Notes: a model not told the origin generated them from the letters alone. Shown: positions 6,880 to 14,422, counted from the first letter of the stretch. The stretch: DNA of 21,608 bases from CAZVWH01 sp964631175 (GCA_964631175.1 CAZVWH010000049.1:1-21608); one strand, 5' to 3'. Numbers and translations are program-made.

Positions 6880-8643
6880 ATGAAAATTGTAAATGCCAGA
6901 CGGATAAGCCAGATTTTCTTTTTCTTACTATTTGTTTGGTTCTGCATCGTCTCCACGGTCGGCGAGCGGTTCTGGCAGCTACGCGGCTGGCCGATTAACT
7001 GGTTCTTGCAGCTCGATCCGCTGGTGGCCGTCGGGACAATTCTTTCCACCCATACCCTTTATTGGCCCCTTTTGTGGGCATTGGCTACGGTAATATTGAC
7101 AATAATATTTGGTAGATTCTTTTGCGGCTGGGTCTGTCCCTTCGGCTCCTTGCACCATTTTGTCGGCTTTTTGGGCAAACGCGGAAAGAAAGTGTCCCAG
7201 AAAATCCAGCTCAATAAGTACCGCAAGGCCCAGGGTATAAAATATCTGATTCTCGTAGTCTTTCTTGCTATAGCTGCATTTCCCTCGCTTGGGGCAACTT
7301 TGCAAACCGGGCTGCTTGATCCGATACCGTTAGTGACTCGTTCCTTCAATCTGGTTGTGCTAACTATTGTTGATAGGCCTGCGAGTCTCATTTCGGTACC
7401 GCAGCGCTTCTATGAAGGTGCCTGGCTGATTTTTACGGTATTCTTAACAGCGATTTTGCTTAACTTAGCTATCCCGCGTTTCTACTGCAGATTTCTCTGC
7501 CCATTGGGGGCGCTGTTCGGCGTAATCGACAGATTTGCTATATGGCGAATCGGCAAGAAACCAACCGAGTGTGTCAATTGCAGACTGTGCGAGCGTGATT
7601 GTGAAGGCGGCTGCGAACCGGCCGGCAATATAAGGATAAGCGAATGTGTTCTCTGCTTTAACTGCCTCGACGGTTGCAGGCACAATGTAATCGGCTATCA
7701 GACCAAACCATCTGTAGCCGGTGAAATCATCGAGCCGGACATATCGCGAAGAGGATTTGCCCTGTCGCTGGTTAGCGGTTTATTTGCGCTCGGAGCAGTC
7801 AGGCTGAGTAATAAACTGGGCAGTAATTGGCATCATAGAGTCATTCGTCCGCCCGGAGCGCTGCCGGAAGAAGAATTCTTAAAGAGGTGCATTAAGTGCG
7901 GCCAATGTATGCGGGTATGTCCTACCAATGTCATTCAGCCGGCTGGAATCGAAGGGGGATTGGAAAATCTCTGGACGCCTGTGCTGAATAATAGCATAGG
8001 CTCAAGCGGCTGTCAACTGAACTGCGTGGCCTGCGGACGGGTCTGCCCCACTTCAGCTATCAGGCCTATTTCACTGGCCGAGAAACACGGAGTTAATGAA
8101 TTTGCCGAGGCTGGGCCAATCAAGATGGGTACGGCCTTTATTGATCGCAACAGATGTCTTCCATGGGCAATGGACAAACCCTGTATAGTCTGTGAGGAAA
8201 ACTGCCCGGTCAGTCCGAAAGCTATCTTTACGCGAGAGTATTTCAGCACAATAAGAGATGGAATTCTGACGGTAAAAGAAATCAGAGAGCAAACCGGCCC
8301 GCCCCAGCGGGTCGGATTAACCGTTGAAGATAACCTGATGCCGGACAAATTTGCCACCGGCGATTACTATTGCGCTGTTGAGGACGGCCGGCGATGGAAA
8401 ATAACTGCAAATACGCAAAATTCCATAGAAATTTCTTCGGAAAATATTTCTGGAAAAATACCTGCTGAAGGTAGTAAAATTAAGATTCAAATTCGGCTGC
8501 AGCGGCCTTATGTTGATATTGACAGGTGTATCGGCTGCGGAGTTTGCGAGCACGAATGTCCTGTAAGCGGTAAAAAGGCTATAAGAGTCTCTGCTGTTGG
8601 TGAGACAAGAAGCGCTAATAGAAGATTACTGATAAAAGGATAA
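6880..8643 (+). CDS. Membrane polyferredoxin, NapH-NapG-like fusion
   Basis: A 587-aa protein that probably carries electrons from quinol or a cytoplasmic donor to an extracytoplasmic acceptor. The N-terminal half is NapH-like: about four membrane segments (13-27, 61-79, 120-138, 181-197), the CGWVCP (82-87) and CRFLCP (203-208) motifs, then two clusters (Cys231/234/237/241 and 256/259/262/266). A second twin-arginine segment, SRRGFALSLVSGLFALGA (289-306), starts a NapG-like half with clusters at Cys337/340/343/347, 378/382/385/389, 426/435/438/442 and 550/553/556/560: six [4Fe-4S] motifs in all. The open frame runs upstream to 6799, but that part lies in the MITE, so the ATG at 6880 is chosen. 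The AKR gene follows 22 bp later. Confidence 0.85.
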   Translation: MKIVNARRISQIFFFLLFVWFCIVSTVGERFWQLRGWPINWFLQLDPLVAVGTILSTHTLYWPLLWALATVILTIIFGRFFCGWVCPFGSLHHFVGFLGKRGKKVSQKIQLNKYRKAQGIKYLILVVFLAIAAFPSLGATLQTGLLDPIPLVTRSFNLVVLTIVDRPASLISVPQRFYEGAWLIFTVFLTAILLNLAIPRFYCRFLCPLGALFGVIDRFAIWRIGKKPTECVNCRLCERDCEGGCEPAGNIRISECVLCFNCLDGCRHNVIGYQTKPSVAGEIIEPDISRRGFALSLVSGLFALGAVRLSNKLGSNWHHRVIRPPGALPEEEFLKRCIKCGQCMRVCPTNVIQPAGIEGGLENLWTPVLNNSIGSSGCQLNCVACGRVCPTSAIRPISLAEKHGVNEFAEAGPIKMGTAFIDRNRCLPWAMDKPCIVCEENCPVSPKAIFTREYFSTIRDGILTVKEIREQTGPPQRVGLTVEDNLMPDKFATGDYYCAVEDGRRWKITANTQNSIEISSENISGKIPAEGSKIKIQIRLQRPYVDIDRCIGCGVCEHECPVSGKKAIRVSAVGETRSANRRLLIKG

Positions 8644-8665
8644 CAGCTACTTTAGGAGTTTAATG

Positions 8666-9922
8666 ATGATAGAAAAACAGAACAAAGTCAATAGAAGGAA
8701 GTTTTTGAAAACCGTAGGGGCGACAGGATTAGGTTCTGTCCTGGCTTCCGCCGGAACAGCCGCAAGTCAAAGCGAGCCGAATGCTGTGGCCAAAGAACAG
8801 CAAGACAAGCTTCCACAGGTTCCAAAACGAAAGTTGGGTAAAACAGGTGTAGAAGTTCCCTGTTTGGCTATTGGGACTATGTTCAACCTCGTTGACAACC
8901 AGATCATTTTGAGAAGCACCCTTAAGTACGGCGTCACCTATTGGGATACAGCCAACAGCTATGGTGGGGGAAACAGTGAGCTTGGCATAGGTAAATTCCT
9001 CGAAAATAATCCGGAAGTCCGGAAGAATTTGTTCATTGTTTCCAAAGCATCAAGGGCAAGAACCGCAGCCGAAATCGAAGAACGTTTGCAGTTATCTCTA
9101 AAGAGAATGAATATCGATTACGTTGATGCGTATTATGCTCCGCACGGATTATCTAATCCTGCTCAGCTCACAGATGAGCTGAGGCAGTGGGTCGAAAGTG
9201 CAAAGAAGCGAAAGCTAATACGTTATTTCGGCTTTAGCACCCATTCCAATATGGCCAAATGCCTGGCTGCCGCGGCCAAGCTCGGCTGGATAGATATGAT
9301 AATGACGACCTACAATTTCCGCTTCTTTGGCAGTGACGAGATGCAGGCAGCTCTTGACGACTGCCATAAAGCGAAGATCGGTCTTGTCGCTATGAAGACT
9401 GCCGGCAGGACAAGCCGGCCCAGAGGCGGCCAGGCAGCCGAGGAGGAAAAAGGACAAAAACTGATGGAGCAGCTCCAACAGCGCGGTTTTACGCAGGAAC
9501 AAGCAGCGATAAAACTCACATTGGATGATAAGAGGATAAGCTGCGCTTGTGTTGGTATGCAGAATGTCCCCATATTAACTGCAAACGTCGCTGCCGTGCT
9601 GGATAAAACCGAACTAACCCAGGCCGACAGAGAAGCTTTCAAGCAATACGCTGATGCGACGTGCACTGGTTACTGTGCCGGCTGCGCCGAGATATGCGAC
9701 TCAGCTTTAACAGACATGCCGTACATCAGTGACGTTATGCGGTATTTGATGTATTACAACGGCTACGGGGATAAAGATAGGGCACGGGAGCTTTTCGCTC
9801 AAATTCCGAGCGACGTCAGAAGCAGACTGCTCAGCACCGATTACAGCCTTGCGGAGGCTCGCTGTCCGCAACGTATGCCGATAGGCAGACTGGTCGCCGA
9901 AGCGGTCAGAAAGCTGGCATAA
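8666..9922 (+). CDS. Tat-exported aldo/keto reductase with C-terminal Fe-S motif
   Basis: A 418-aa protein. A twin-arginine signal (NRRKFLKTVGATGLG, about residues 9-23) and a linker precede an AKR barrel with the usual tetrad Asp94, Tyr99, Lys127 and His160 (in DTANSYGG, VSKA and YAPHG). The C-terminus has a cysteine set, CTGYCAGCAEIC (333-344), plus a later CP (400), as in Fe-S aldo/keto reductases. Export is odd for an NAD(P)H enzyme, since no soluble nicotinamide pool exists outside; cofactor loading before Tat export, or electron supply by the polyferredoxin encoded 22 bp upstream, would explain it. AGGAG (8654-8658) favours the second of two tandem ATGs (8666 over 8663). The substrate is unknown. 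Confidence 0.85.
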   Translation: MIEKQNKVNRRKFLKTVGATGLGSVLASAGTAASQSEPNAVAKEQQDKLPQVPKRKLGKTGVEVPCLAIGTMFNLVDNQIILRSTLKYGVTYWDTANSYGGGNSELGIGKFLENNPEVRKNLFIVSKASRARTAAEIEERLQLSLKRMNIDYVDAYYAPHGLSNPAQLTDELRQWVESAKKRKLIRYFGFSTHSNMAKCLAAAAKLGWIDMIMTTYNFRFFGSDEMQAALDDCHKAKIGLVAMKTAGRTSRPRGGQAAEEEKGQKLMEQLQQRGFTQEQAAIKLTLDDKRISCACVGMQNVPILTANVAAVLDKTELTQADREAFKQYADATCTGYCAGCAEICDSALTDMPYISDVMRYLMYYNGYGDKDRARELFAQIPSDVRSRLLSTDYSLAEARCPQRMPIGRLVAEAVRKLA

Positions 9923-10361
9923 TTTGACATCACCGGTTAATTGGTTAAATGGTCAATTCAATTACCAATTAACTACTCAGTTGGGCGTCTTTCTTTGTAG
10001 ATACATGGATGATTCTGATGCCCAATATAGATAAAAAATCTGTCGATTTCTCATAACATAAACGCTTTATTTGCAAACAGTTATACTTTTAGGAAGGCGA
10101 TTTTTATTGCTTTTTAACAGCCCTTTTGGTTTAATAACTATGTAGAACAACAGGAAATTTGTCCACAGGACGCCTTGCGGCGCAACCTTGCGTGGAAGCA
10201 AGGGGCAATGGGGGAATACAAAAGGGCGATGAAGACTTTTTATATTCAAACTTGGCTTCCATTTACGCTTAACAAAAAGAGAATTTTGTTTTTAGCTATT
10301 ATGAGCTATATCGCTTTGTGCTAAGCAAAGTAATAACTCTACATTCAAGTTTTTTATCGGC
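9923..10361 (+). other. Gene-free stretch, possible long 3' UTR or small RNA
   Basis: No credible gene. Two small hairpins lie close together, CGCC/GGCG (10171-10182) and CCTTGC/GCAAGG (10186-10203), and the stretch ends in a strong terminator at 10362. It could be the 3' region of the AKR transcript or a separate non-coding RNA; I recognise no RNA family. Near 9938-9966 are AT-rich GGTTAATTGG-like repeats. Confidence 0.35.
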
Positions 10362-10386
10362 CGCTCAGTTTTGAGCGTTTTTTTTT
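10362..10386 (+). terminator. Rho-independent terminator
   Basis: CGCTCA (10362-10367), loop GTTT, TGAGCG (10372-10377), followed directly by nine T. It is the only canonical intrinsic terminator in the window. It lies 440 bp after the AKR stop and 325 bp before hldD, so it ends either a long untranslated tail or an independent small RNA. Confidence 0.85.
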
Positions 10387-10486
10387 ACACCTCTACCACG
10401 ACTCAACTAAACTCGCCGAAATCAGGCGGATTAAATATTTGACACATTCAAAACCGCAAATTATGCTGCTGGATACTGGTAACTGT

Positions 10487-10615
10487 GCTCTGTTGAAAAG
10501 CCTCACCGTCGTTTCGACCGAAGCGACGCGAAGTGGAGAAATCTGCTCAAAAATAGATTTCTCGACTCGCCTGCGGCTCGCTCGAAATGACATTCTGAGC
10601 TCTTTTCAACAGAGC
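10487..10615. repeat. MITE-like palindromic repeat, TCATTTCGA family, copy 2
   Basis: A core palindrome (10508-10591, GTCGTTTCGA with TCGAAATGAC) closely related to 6608-6700 is enclosed by a perfect 14-bp inverted repeat, GCTCTGTTGAAAAG (10487-10500) and CTTTTCAACAGAGC (10602-10615). The outer arms look like transposon ends, but no clear target duplication is visible; the flanks ACTGT and ATTGT are only similar. It sits in low-complexity GGTAACTGG-type repeat sequence and is non-coding. Confidence 0.75.
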
Positions 10616-10617
10616 AT

Positions 10618-10668
10618 TGTAACTGGTGATTGGTAACTGGTAACTGGTGATTGGTAGTTGGTAGTTGA
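10618..10668. repeat. Imperfect tandem repeat, GGTAACTGGTGATT units
   Basis: TAACTGGTGATTGG-like units repeat imperfectly, ending in GGTAGTTGGTAGTTG. The left flank of the preceding palindromic element (GGTAACTG, 10478-10485) has the same unit, which suggests that element inserted into a pre-existing tandem array. Confidence 0.7.
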
Positions 10669-10710
10669 ATTAACCATTTAACCAATAACCATGTTATAGG
10701 AGTTAGAACA

Positions 10711-11844
10711 TTGATAATTGTAACCGGCGGAGCAGGATTTATCGGCTCAGCACTAATTGCAGCACTTAACAATCCTCAGTCAAGTCGGGGACCAATTACC
10801 GACATCCTTGTTGTTGACGAGCTGAGCAGTGATGAAAAATGGAGGAATCTGTCCGCCCTTGGCGACTCTTTTGCGGATTATGTTGAGAAAGACGATTTTT
10901 TAGAGATGGTAGTTGAAGATAAGCTGCCCAACCGTGTCGAAGCCGTTATCCATCTTGGAGCCTGTACCAGCACTACTGAAACAAATGCTTCGTACCTCAT
11001 AAAAAATAACTACGAATACAGCAAACTCTTAGCTCAGTGGGCCACCGATAACAACATCCGTTTCATCTATGCTTCCAGTGCTGCAACTTACGGTGACGGC
11101 TCGGCAGGTTTTAGTGATGACGAAGAAAAAATTGAAGGCCTTAGGCCCTTGAATATGTACGGCTACTCCAAGCACTTGTTTGACCTCTGGGCGCATAAAG
11201 CGGGACTGCTACGAAAACCTGTCCCTCCACAGGATGTGGCGCCAGCCATCCCAGCGGCCTCACGGCAGAGCGCAGCCGAGGGAATCGTGGGCCTAAAATA
11301 TTTTAATGTCTTCGGGCCAAACGAGTATCACAAAGGCGATATGCGAAGTTTTGTGCTAAAGGCCTTTGAGCAGATTAAGACTACGGGTAAGGTCCGGCTG
11401 TTCAAATCATACAAAGACGAATACGCCGATGGACAGCAGGTGCGCGATTTTATTTACGTCAAAGACGCGGTCGATATGACGTTGTTCTTTCTGGATAATC
11501 CGAAAACAAATGGATTATTTAATATCGGCACAGGCAAGGCCCGCACATGGAACGACCTGGCTAAAGCGGTCTTTACCGCCATGGGTTCACCCCGTGAGAT
11601 AAACTTGAATAAGCAGAGTCATAAGGCCTCAGTTGAGAGTAGTATCTCACGGGGTAAAAAGCCGAGCATCGAGTATATCGATATGCCCGAATCAATTCGC
11701 AACCAATACCAGTATTTCACTCAAGCCGAGATGAACAAACTCCGTAAAGCCGGCTACAAAAAGCAAACAACCTCTCTCGAAGATGCGATTAAAGATTATG
11801 TCCAAAATTATCTGCAAAAGGACAAATACCTGTTTACCAATTAA
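10711..11844 (+). CDS. hldD: ADP-L-glycero-D-manno-heptose-6-epimerase
   Basis: Converts ADP-D-glycero-D-manno-heptose to its L-glycero epimer for the LPS inner core. It has an NAD(P)-binding GGAGFIG (6-12), the catalytic Y150-GYS-K154, and the family blocks FNVFGPNEYHKGDMRS (198-213), RDFIYVKDAVD (245-255) and FTQAEMNKLRKAGY (336-349). The start is TTG, supported by AGGAG (10698-10702) at 8 nt. At 377 aa it is about 65 residues longer than the usual 310. Most of the excess is two in-frame inserts, about residues 168-191 and 293-315, both palindrome-rich at DNA level and both in variable surface positions, so the enzyme may still work. The GH5 gene follows after 62 bp. Confidence 0.9.
   Translation: MIIVTGGAGFIGSALIAALNNPQSSRGPITDILVVDELSSDEKWRNLSALGDSFADYVEKDDFLEMVVEDKLPNRVEAVIHLGACTSTTETNASYLIKNNYEYSKLLAQWATDNNIRFIYASSAATYGDGSAGFSDDEEKIEGLRPLNMYGYSKHLFDLWAHKAGLLRKPVPPQDVAPAIPAASRQSAAEGIVGLKYFNVFGPNEYHKGDMRSFVLKAFEQIKTTGKVRLFKSYKDEYADGQQVRDFIYVKDAVDMTLFFLDNPKTNGLFNIGTGKARTWNDLAKAVFTAMGSPREINLNKQSHKASVESSISRGKKPSIEYIDMPESIRNQYQYFTQAEMNKLRKAGYKKQTTSLEDAIKDYVQNYLQKDKYLFTN
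11212..11283. repeat. Palindrome-rich in-frame insert 1 in hldD
   Basis: About 24 extra codons (residues 168-191) between HKAGLL and IVGLKYFNVFG, where relatives have only a few residues. The DNA folds on itself: CCTGT/ACAGG (from 11219), GGATG/CATCC around TGGCGCCA (from 11232), and TCCC-CGGC with GCCG-GGGA (about 11249-11283). It is GC-richer than its surroundings. No convincing flanking direct repeat was found, so its ends are approximate. Confidence 0.55.
11586..11658. repeat. CCCGTGAGA-family palindromic insert 2 in hldD
   Basis: A perfect 13-bp inverted repeat, ACCCCGTGAGATA (11589-11601) and TATCTCACGGGGT (11643-11655), encloses 41 bp; pairing extends imperfectly to 11586 and 11658. 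Two copies of GGGT (11583-11586 and 11652-11655) are 69 bp apart. Deleting 69 bp restores AMGKKPSIEYIDMPE, a normal HldD sequence. The arms share CCCGTGAGA with the insert in the GDSL gene (14699-14759). Confidence 0.75.
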
Positions 11845-11906
11845 CCAGTTACAAATTTACCGTTCTGGGGCAAATGATTGCCCATAACTTGATTGAGGGA
11901 ATACTT

Positions 11907-13568
11907 ATGAAACGTACTATTCTTATTTTTTTACTAATGGTCAATGTGGCTTGCAGCACCGAAATCCCTTTCAAACGTGGTGTTAACCTCACCGGTTGGC
12001 TGCAAACCTCAAGCGCCGGAAATATTCAGTTCACTAAATTCACCAAGCAGGATCTTATCAACATCAAAAGTTTAGGCTGCGATGTCATTCGATTACCCAT
12101 TAACTTACACTTTATGACCAACGGCGCGCCGGACTATACGATTGACCCTTTATTCTATTACTTTTTAGGTCAAATCATCGACTGGGCTGAAGAGATGGAA
12201 ATGCAGTTGATTCTTGACAATCACACATTTGATCCGGCGGCCAATACCGATCCAAACATAGGCGATGTTCTGGTACCTGTGTGGACGCAAATGGCTGAGC
12301 ATTACAAAGATCGCTCAATTTATCTTTATTACGAAGTGCTCAACGAACCACATGGCATATCGGATACAAAGTGGAACGAGATCCAGCAAAAAGTCATCGA
12401 TGCAATTCGCGCGGTCGATCAAAAACACACTATCATTATTGGCCCGGCTGGATGGAACAGCTACAACAACCTCAAGTTTATGCCCGCGTACGAAGATGAT
12501 AACTTAATTTACACTTTTCACTTTTATGATCCGTTCTTATTCACTCATCAAGGTGCCAGTTGGACTAATCCATCACTCGTATCGCTCGCCGGGGTACCGT
12601 TTCCATACGATTCCCCCTGCATGCCTGGCTGTCCATCGGAGCTGGAGAATACCTGGGTAAGGGGCAATCTTGCAAACTATAGAAATGAAGGAACGGTGGA
12701 ACGCGTTAAAGAATTACTTGATATTGCCGTGGATTTTCAAACTAAACGTAATGTTCCTTTATTCTGTGGAGAATTTGGCGTTTACATACCCAATAGCAAT
12801 AACGAGAACCGCGTCTATTGGTATAATGTTGTGCGAAGCTATCTTGAAGAAAAAGGTATCTCCTGGACAATTTGGGATTATACCGGCGGCTTTGGACTTT
12901 TTGAGCAGGGAACCAACGAGTTATTCGACTACGATTTAAATATTCCTCTCGTTGAAGCGTTGGGATTTACTGCTCCGCCGCAGAAAGAATTTATCCTCGA
13001 ACCGGATACAACCGGATTTGATCTTTACATGGATTATATTGCACCAAAAATCGTTGAATCCAGTTGGAACGAAGGAATCCTGGATTATTACTCTGAGGAC
13101 AATCCAGCTTCCGGCGTTTACTGCATTCACTGGACGGGGACAAATCAATATAACAATATCTCATTTCGTTTTTCCCCTATCAAAGACCTTTCCGTGCTGG
13201 TGAATAATGGTTTTGCAATTGATTTTTTGATTCGATGTAATAATCCAAATGCAAAAATTGACATCCGGTTTATGGATACCAAAACAGACGATCCCAATGA
13301 TCATCCCTGGCGCATGCGATATACAATTAGTCAAAGTGCTGCCGATTGGGATGGCAAATGGAACCATCTGCAAATTCCACTTAACGCATTCTCTGAACAA
13401 GGGTCATGGGATAATAGCTGGTTCAATCCGGTTGGCGATTTTGACTGGTCTGCCATTGAACGTTTCGAGATCGTATCGGAATACAGCGAATTGAAGGGAA
13501 TACATTTTTATTTTGATAATATCCGCGTGATGGATCCTAAAGTGGTGAACGTTCAAATCGATAAGTGA
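11907..13568 (+). CDS. Secreted GH5-type glycoside hydrolase (cellulase-like)
   Basis: A 553-aa retaining glycosidase probably acting on beta-glucan or beta-mannan outside the cytoplasm. A signal peptide (1-16, MKRTILIFLLMVNVAC) is followed by the GH5 barrel: GVNLTGWL (25-32), the acid/base Glu147 in VLNEP, TFHFYDPF (203-210), the nucleophile Glu289 in CGEFG, and WTIWDYTGGFGLF (320-332). Residues about 370-545 form a separate beta-rich domain, probably carbohydrate-binding, ending in FYFDNIRV (534-541). The start ATG has GAGGGA (11895-11900) at 6 nt; an upstream in-frame ATG at 11874 lacks this. Cys16 could be lipidated, but the lipobox is poor. It lies 62 bp after hldD; a functional link is not evident. 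Confidence 0.88.
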   Translation: MKRTILIFLLMVNVACSTEIPFKRGVNLTGWLQTSSAGNIQFTKFTKQDLINIKSLGCDVIRLPINLHFMTNGAPDYTIDPLFYYFLGQIIDWAEEMEMQLILDNHTFDPAANTDPNIGDVLVPVWTQMAEHYKDRSIYLYYEVLNEPHGISDTKWNEIQQKVIDAIRAVDQKHTIIIGPAGWNSYNNLKFMPAYEDDNLIYTFHFYDPFLFTHQGASWTNPSLVSLAGVPFPYDSPCMPGCPSELENTWVRGNLANYRNEGTVERVKELLDIAVDFQTKRNVPLFCGEFGVYIPNSNNENRVYWYNVVRSYLEEKGISWTIWDYTGGFGLFEQGTNELFDYDLNIPLVEALGFTAPPQKEFILEPDTTGFDLYMDYIAPKIVESSWNEGILDYYSEDNPASGVYCIHWTGTNQYNNISFRFSPIKDLSVLVNNGFAIDFLIRCNNPNAKIDIRFMDTKTDDPNDHPWRMRYTISQSAADWDGKWNHLQIPLNAFSEQGSWDNSWFNPVGDFDWSAIERFEIVSEYSELKGIHFYFDNIRVMDPKVVNVQIDK

Positions 13569-13595
13569 ACGCAGTAAACATTTGAGCAAAAAATA

Positions 13596-13620
13596 CCCAC
13601 GGCACGGGTCCAGGGGCTAA
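13596..13620 (-). repeat. TTAGCC-family palindrome P2, overlapping the RAYT stop
   Basis: Read on the minus strand it begins TTAGCCCC, with loop ACCCGTG (13603-13609) and a decayed stem (five of seven pairs). CTA at 13617-13619 is the stop codon of the transposase, so hairpin and gene end share bases. The loop matches the ACCTGTG loops of P3-P5 with one change. Confidence 0.65.
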
Positions 13621-14066
13621 TCGTTGTGTTTATTAACGTACTGAGTTTTCCGTGTTAAATCCTCTTCGGAGAAACAGAAACGTTTGTCGTAACCTTTTGT
13701 CCAAATGCGCCCTTTATGGCCAAGTTTCCATAGAGTGCGTGTGGTCGTACTTTTATATCGGCCAACAATATCTTCTATAAGTTTGTCATTGGTTCTTGCT
13801 GCAAGATGGACATGATTTGTACAGACTGCCAAAGCTTCGATTTCGTGGCCGATTCTTTCTGCTTCGTTTAAGATTACTTGTCGAACGAGTTGTACTTCTT
13901 TCTTGTTGAGTTTTACGGTCGGTGATTTTAATCGTTTTTTATTTCTTTCCAGAGTTTTTAAGTCACCCTGCAGAATTTGGCCGTTTGCGACATATCTTCG
14001 TTCATCGCCCGGCAGCCAACTGCCGTAGGTTGTCCATGTCACCATATACCCAATGATTTTCGACAT
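13617..14066 (-). CDS. REP-associated tyrosine transposase (Y1/HUH, RAYT)
   Basis: A 149-aa single-strand DNA transposase-like enzyme. RAYTs are domesticated relatives of IS200/IS605 transposases that act on REP palindromes through a short head sequence next to the hairpin. The HUH pair is in CTNHVHLA (His85, His87); the likely nucleophile is Tyr104 in VGRYKSTTTR; WTKGYDKRF (122-130) and a terminal YVNKHN correspond to the usual end of the domain. The protein stops at once after this, with the stop codon inside palindrome P2, so a C-terminal tail is short or lost. Palindromes P3-P5 lie 45-160 bp upstream. No accessory IS605 TnpB is present, which fits a RAYT rather than a full insertion sequence. 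Confidence 0.87.
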   Translation of the reverse strand: MSKIIGYMVTWTTYGSWLPGDERRYVANGQILQGDLKTLERNKKRLKSPTVKLNKKEVQLVRQVILNEAERIGHEIEALAVCTNHVHLAARTNDKLIEDIVGRYKSTTTRTLWKLGHKGRIWTKGYDKRFCFSEEDLTRKTQYVNKHND

Positions 14067-14110
14067 GATTCAAATGTTAATGGTGTGTTTGTTTTGCAAT
14101 TCCTTTTTGT

Positions 14111-14137
14111 TTAGCCCCACCACCTGTGTGTGGGGCT
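14111..14137 (+). repeat. TTAGCC-family palindrome P3
   Basis: TTAG head (14111-14114), stem GCCCCAC (14114-14120) with GTGGGGC (14130-14136), loop containing ACCTGTG (14122-14128). GCCCCACC can also pair with GGTGGGGC at 14145-14152, so an alternative, larger hairpin exists. Confidence 0.8.
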
Positions 14138-14164
14138 GGCTGTGGGTGGGGCAATAATTGTTTC

Positions 14165-14187
14165 GCCCACGGACCTGTGCCGTGGGC
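14165..14187 (+). repeat. RAYT-linked palindrome P4
   Basis: Perfect 8-bp stem GCCCACGG (14165-14172) and CCGTGGGC (14180-14187) around the exact loop ACCTGTG. The head is TTTC rather than TTAG. It is in the same orientation as P3 and opposite to P5, making a REP-like inverted pair. Confidence 0.8.
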
Positions 14188-14198
14188 ATTTATGTATA

Positions 14199-14223
14199 CC
14201 CCGGCCACAGGTGCCGGGGCTAA
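14199..14223 (-). repeat. TTAGCC-family palindrome P5
   Basis: Perfect 7-bp stem CCCCGGC (14199-14205) and GCCGGGG (14213-14219). On the minus strand the loop is exactly ACCTGTG and the head TTAGCCCC (14216-14223). Loop and head match P3 while the stem sequence differs with full compensation. Confidence 0.82.
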
Positions 14224-14422
14224 CCTTTTCGGTGCAATTGAACCAACAATTTTTTACCCTTTTGCCTTTTTTATTTTTCTTTTATTATTTGTCTTCTGTC
14301 ATTGTCATCATATCATGTGAAACAGAGCGGCTCTGTACTTTCACTAATAAGGCTCCATTGGAATGCAAAATCGGCGCAAAATCCATAAGAAATATTATGC
14401 AGGAAATAACACATACTATTGG
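14224..14422. other. Gene-free, low-complexity stretch
   Basis: T-rich sequence with CCTTTTGCCTTTT-like units (14256-14290), similar to 4071-4105. Overlapping short frames (14126-14426) run through the palindromes and look spurious. Confidence 0.4.

Noticed and set aside
10067..10249. 60-aa frame on the minus strand
   Set aside because: It lies across the hairpins upstream of the terminator, has no ribosome binding site and no family resemblance.
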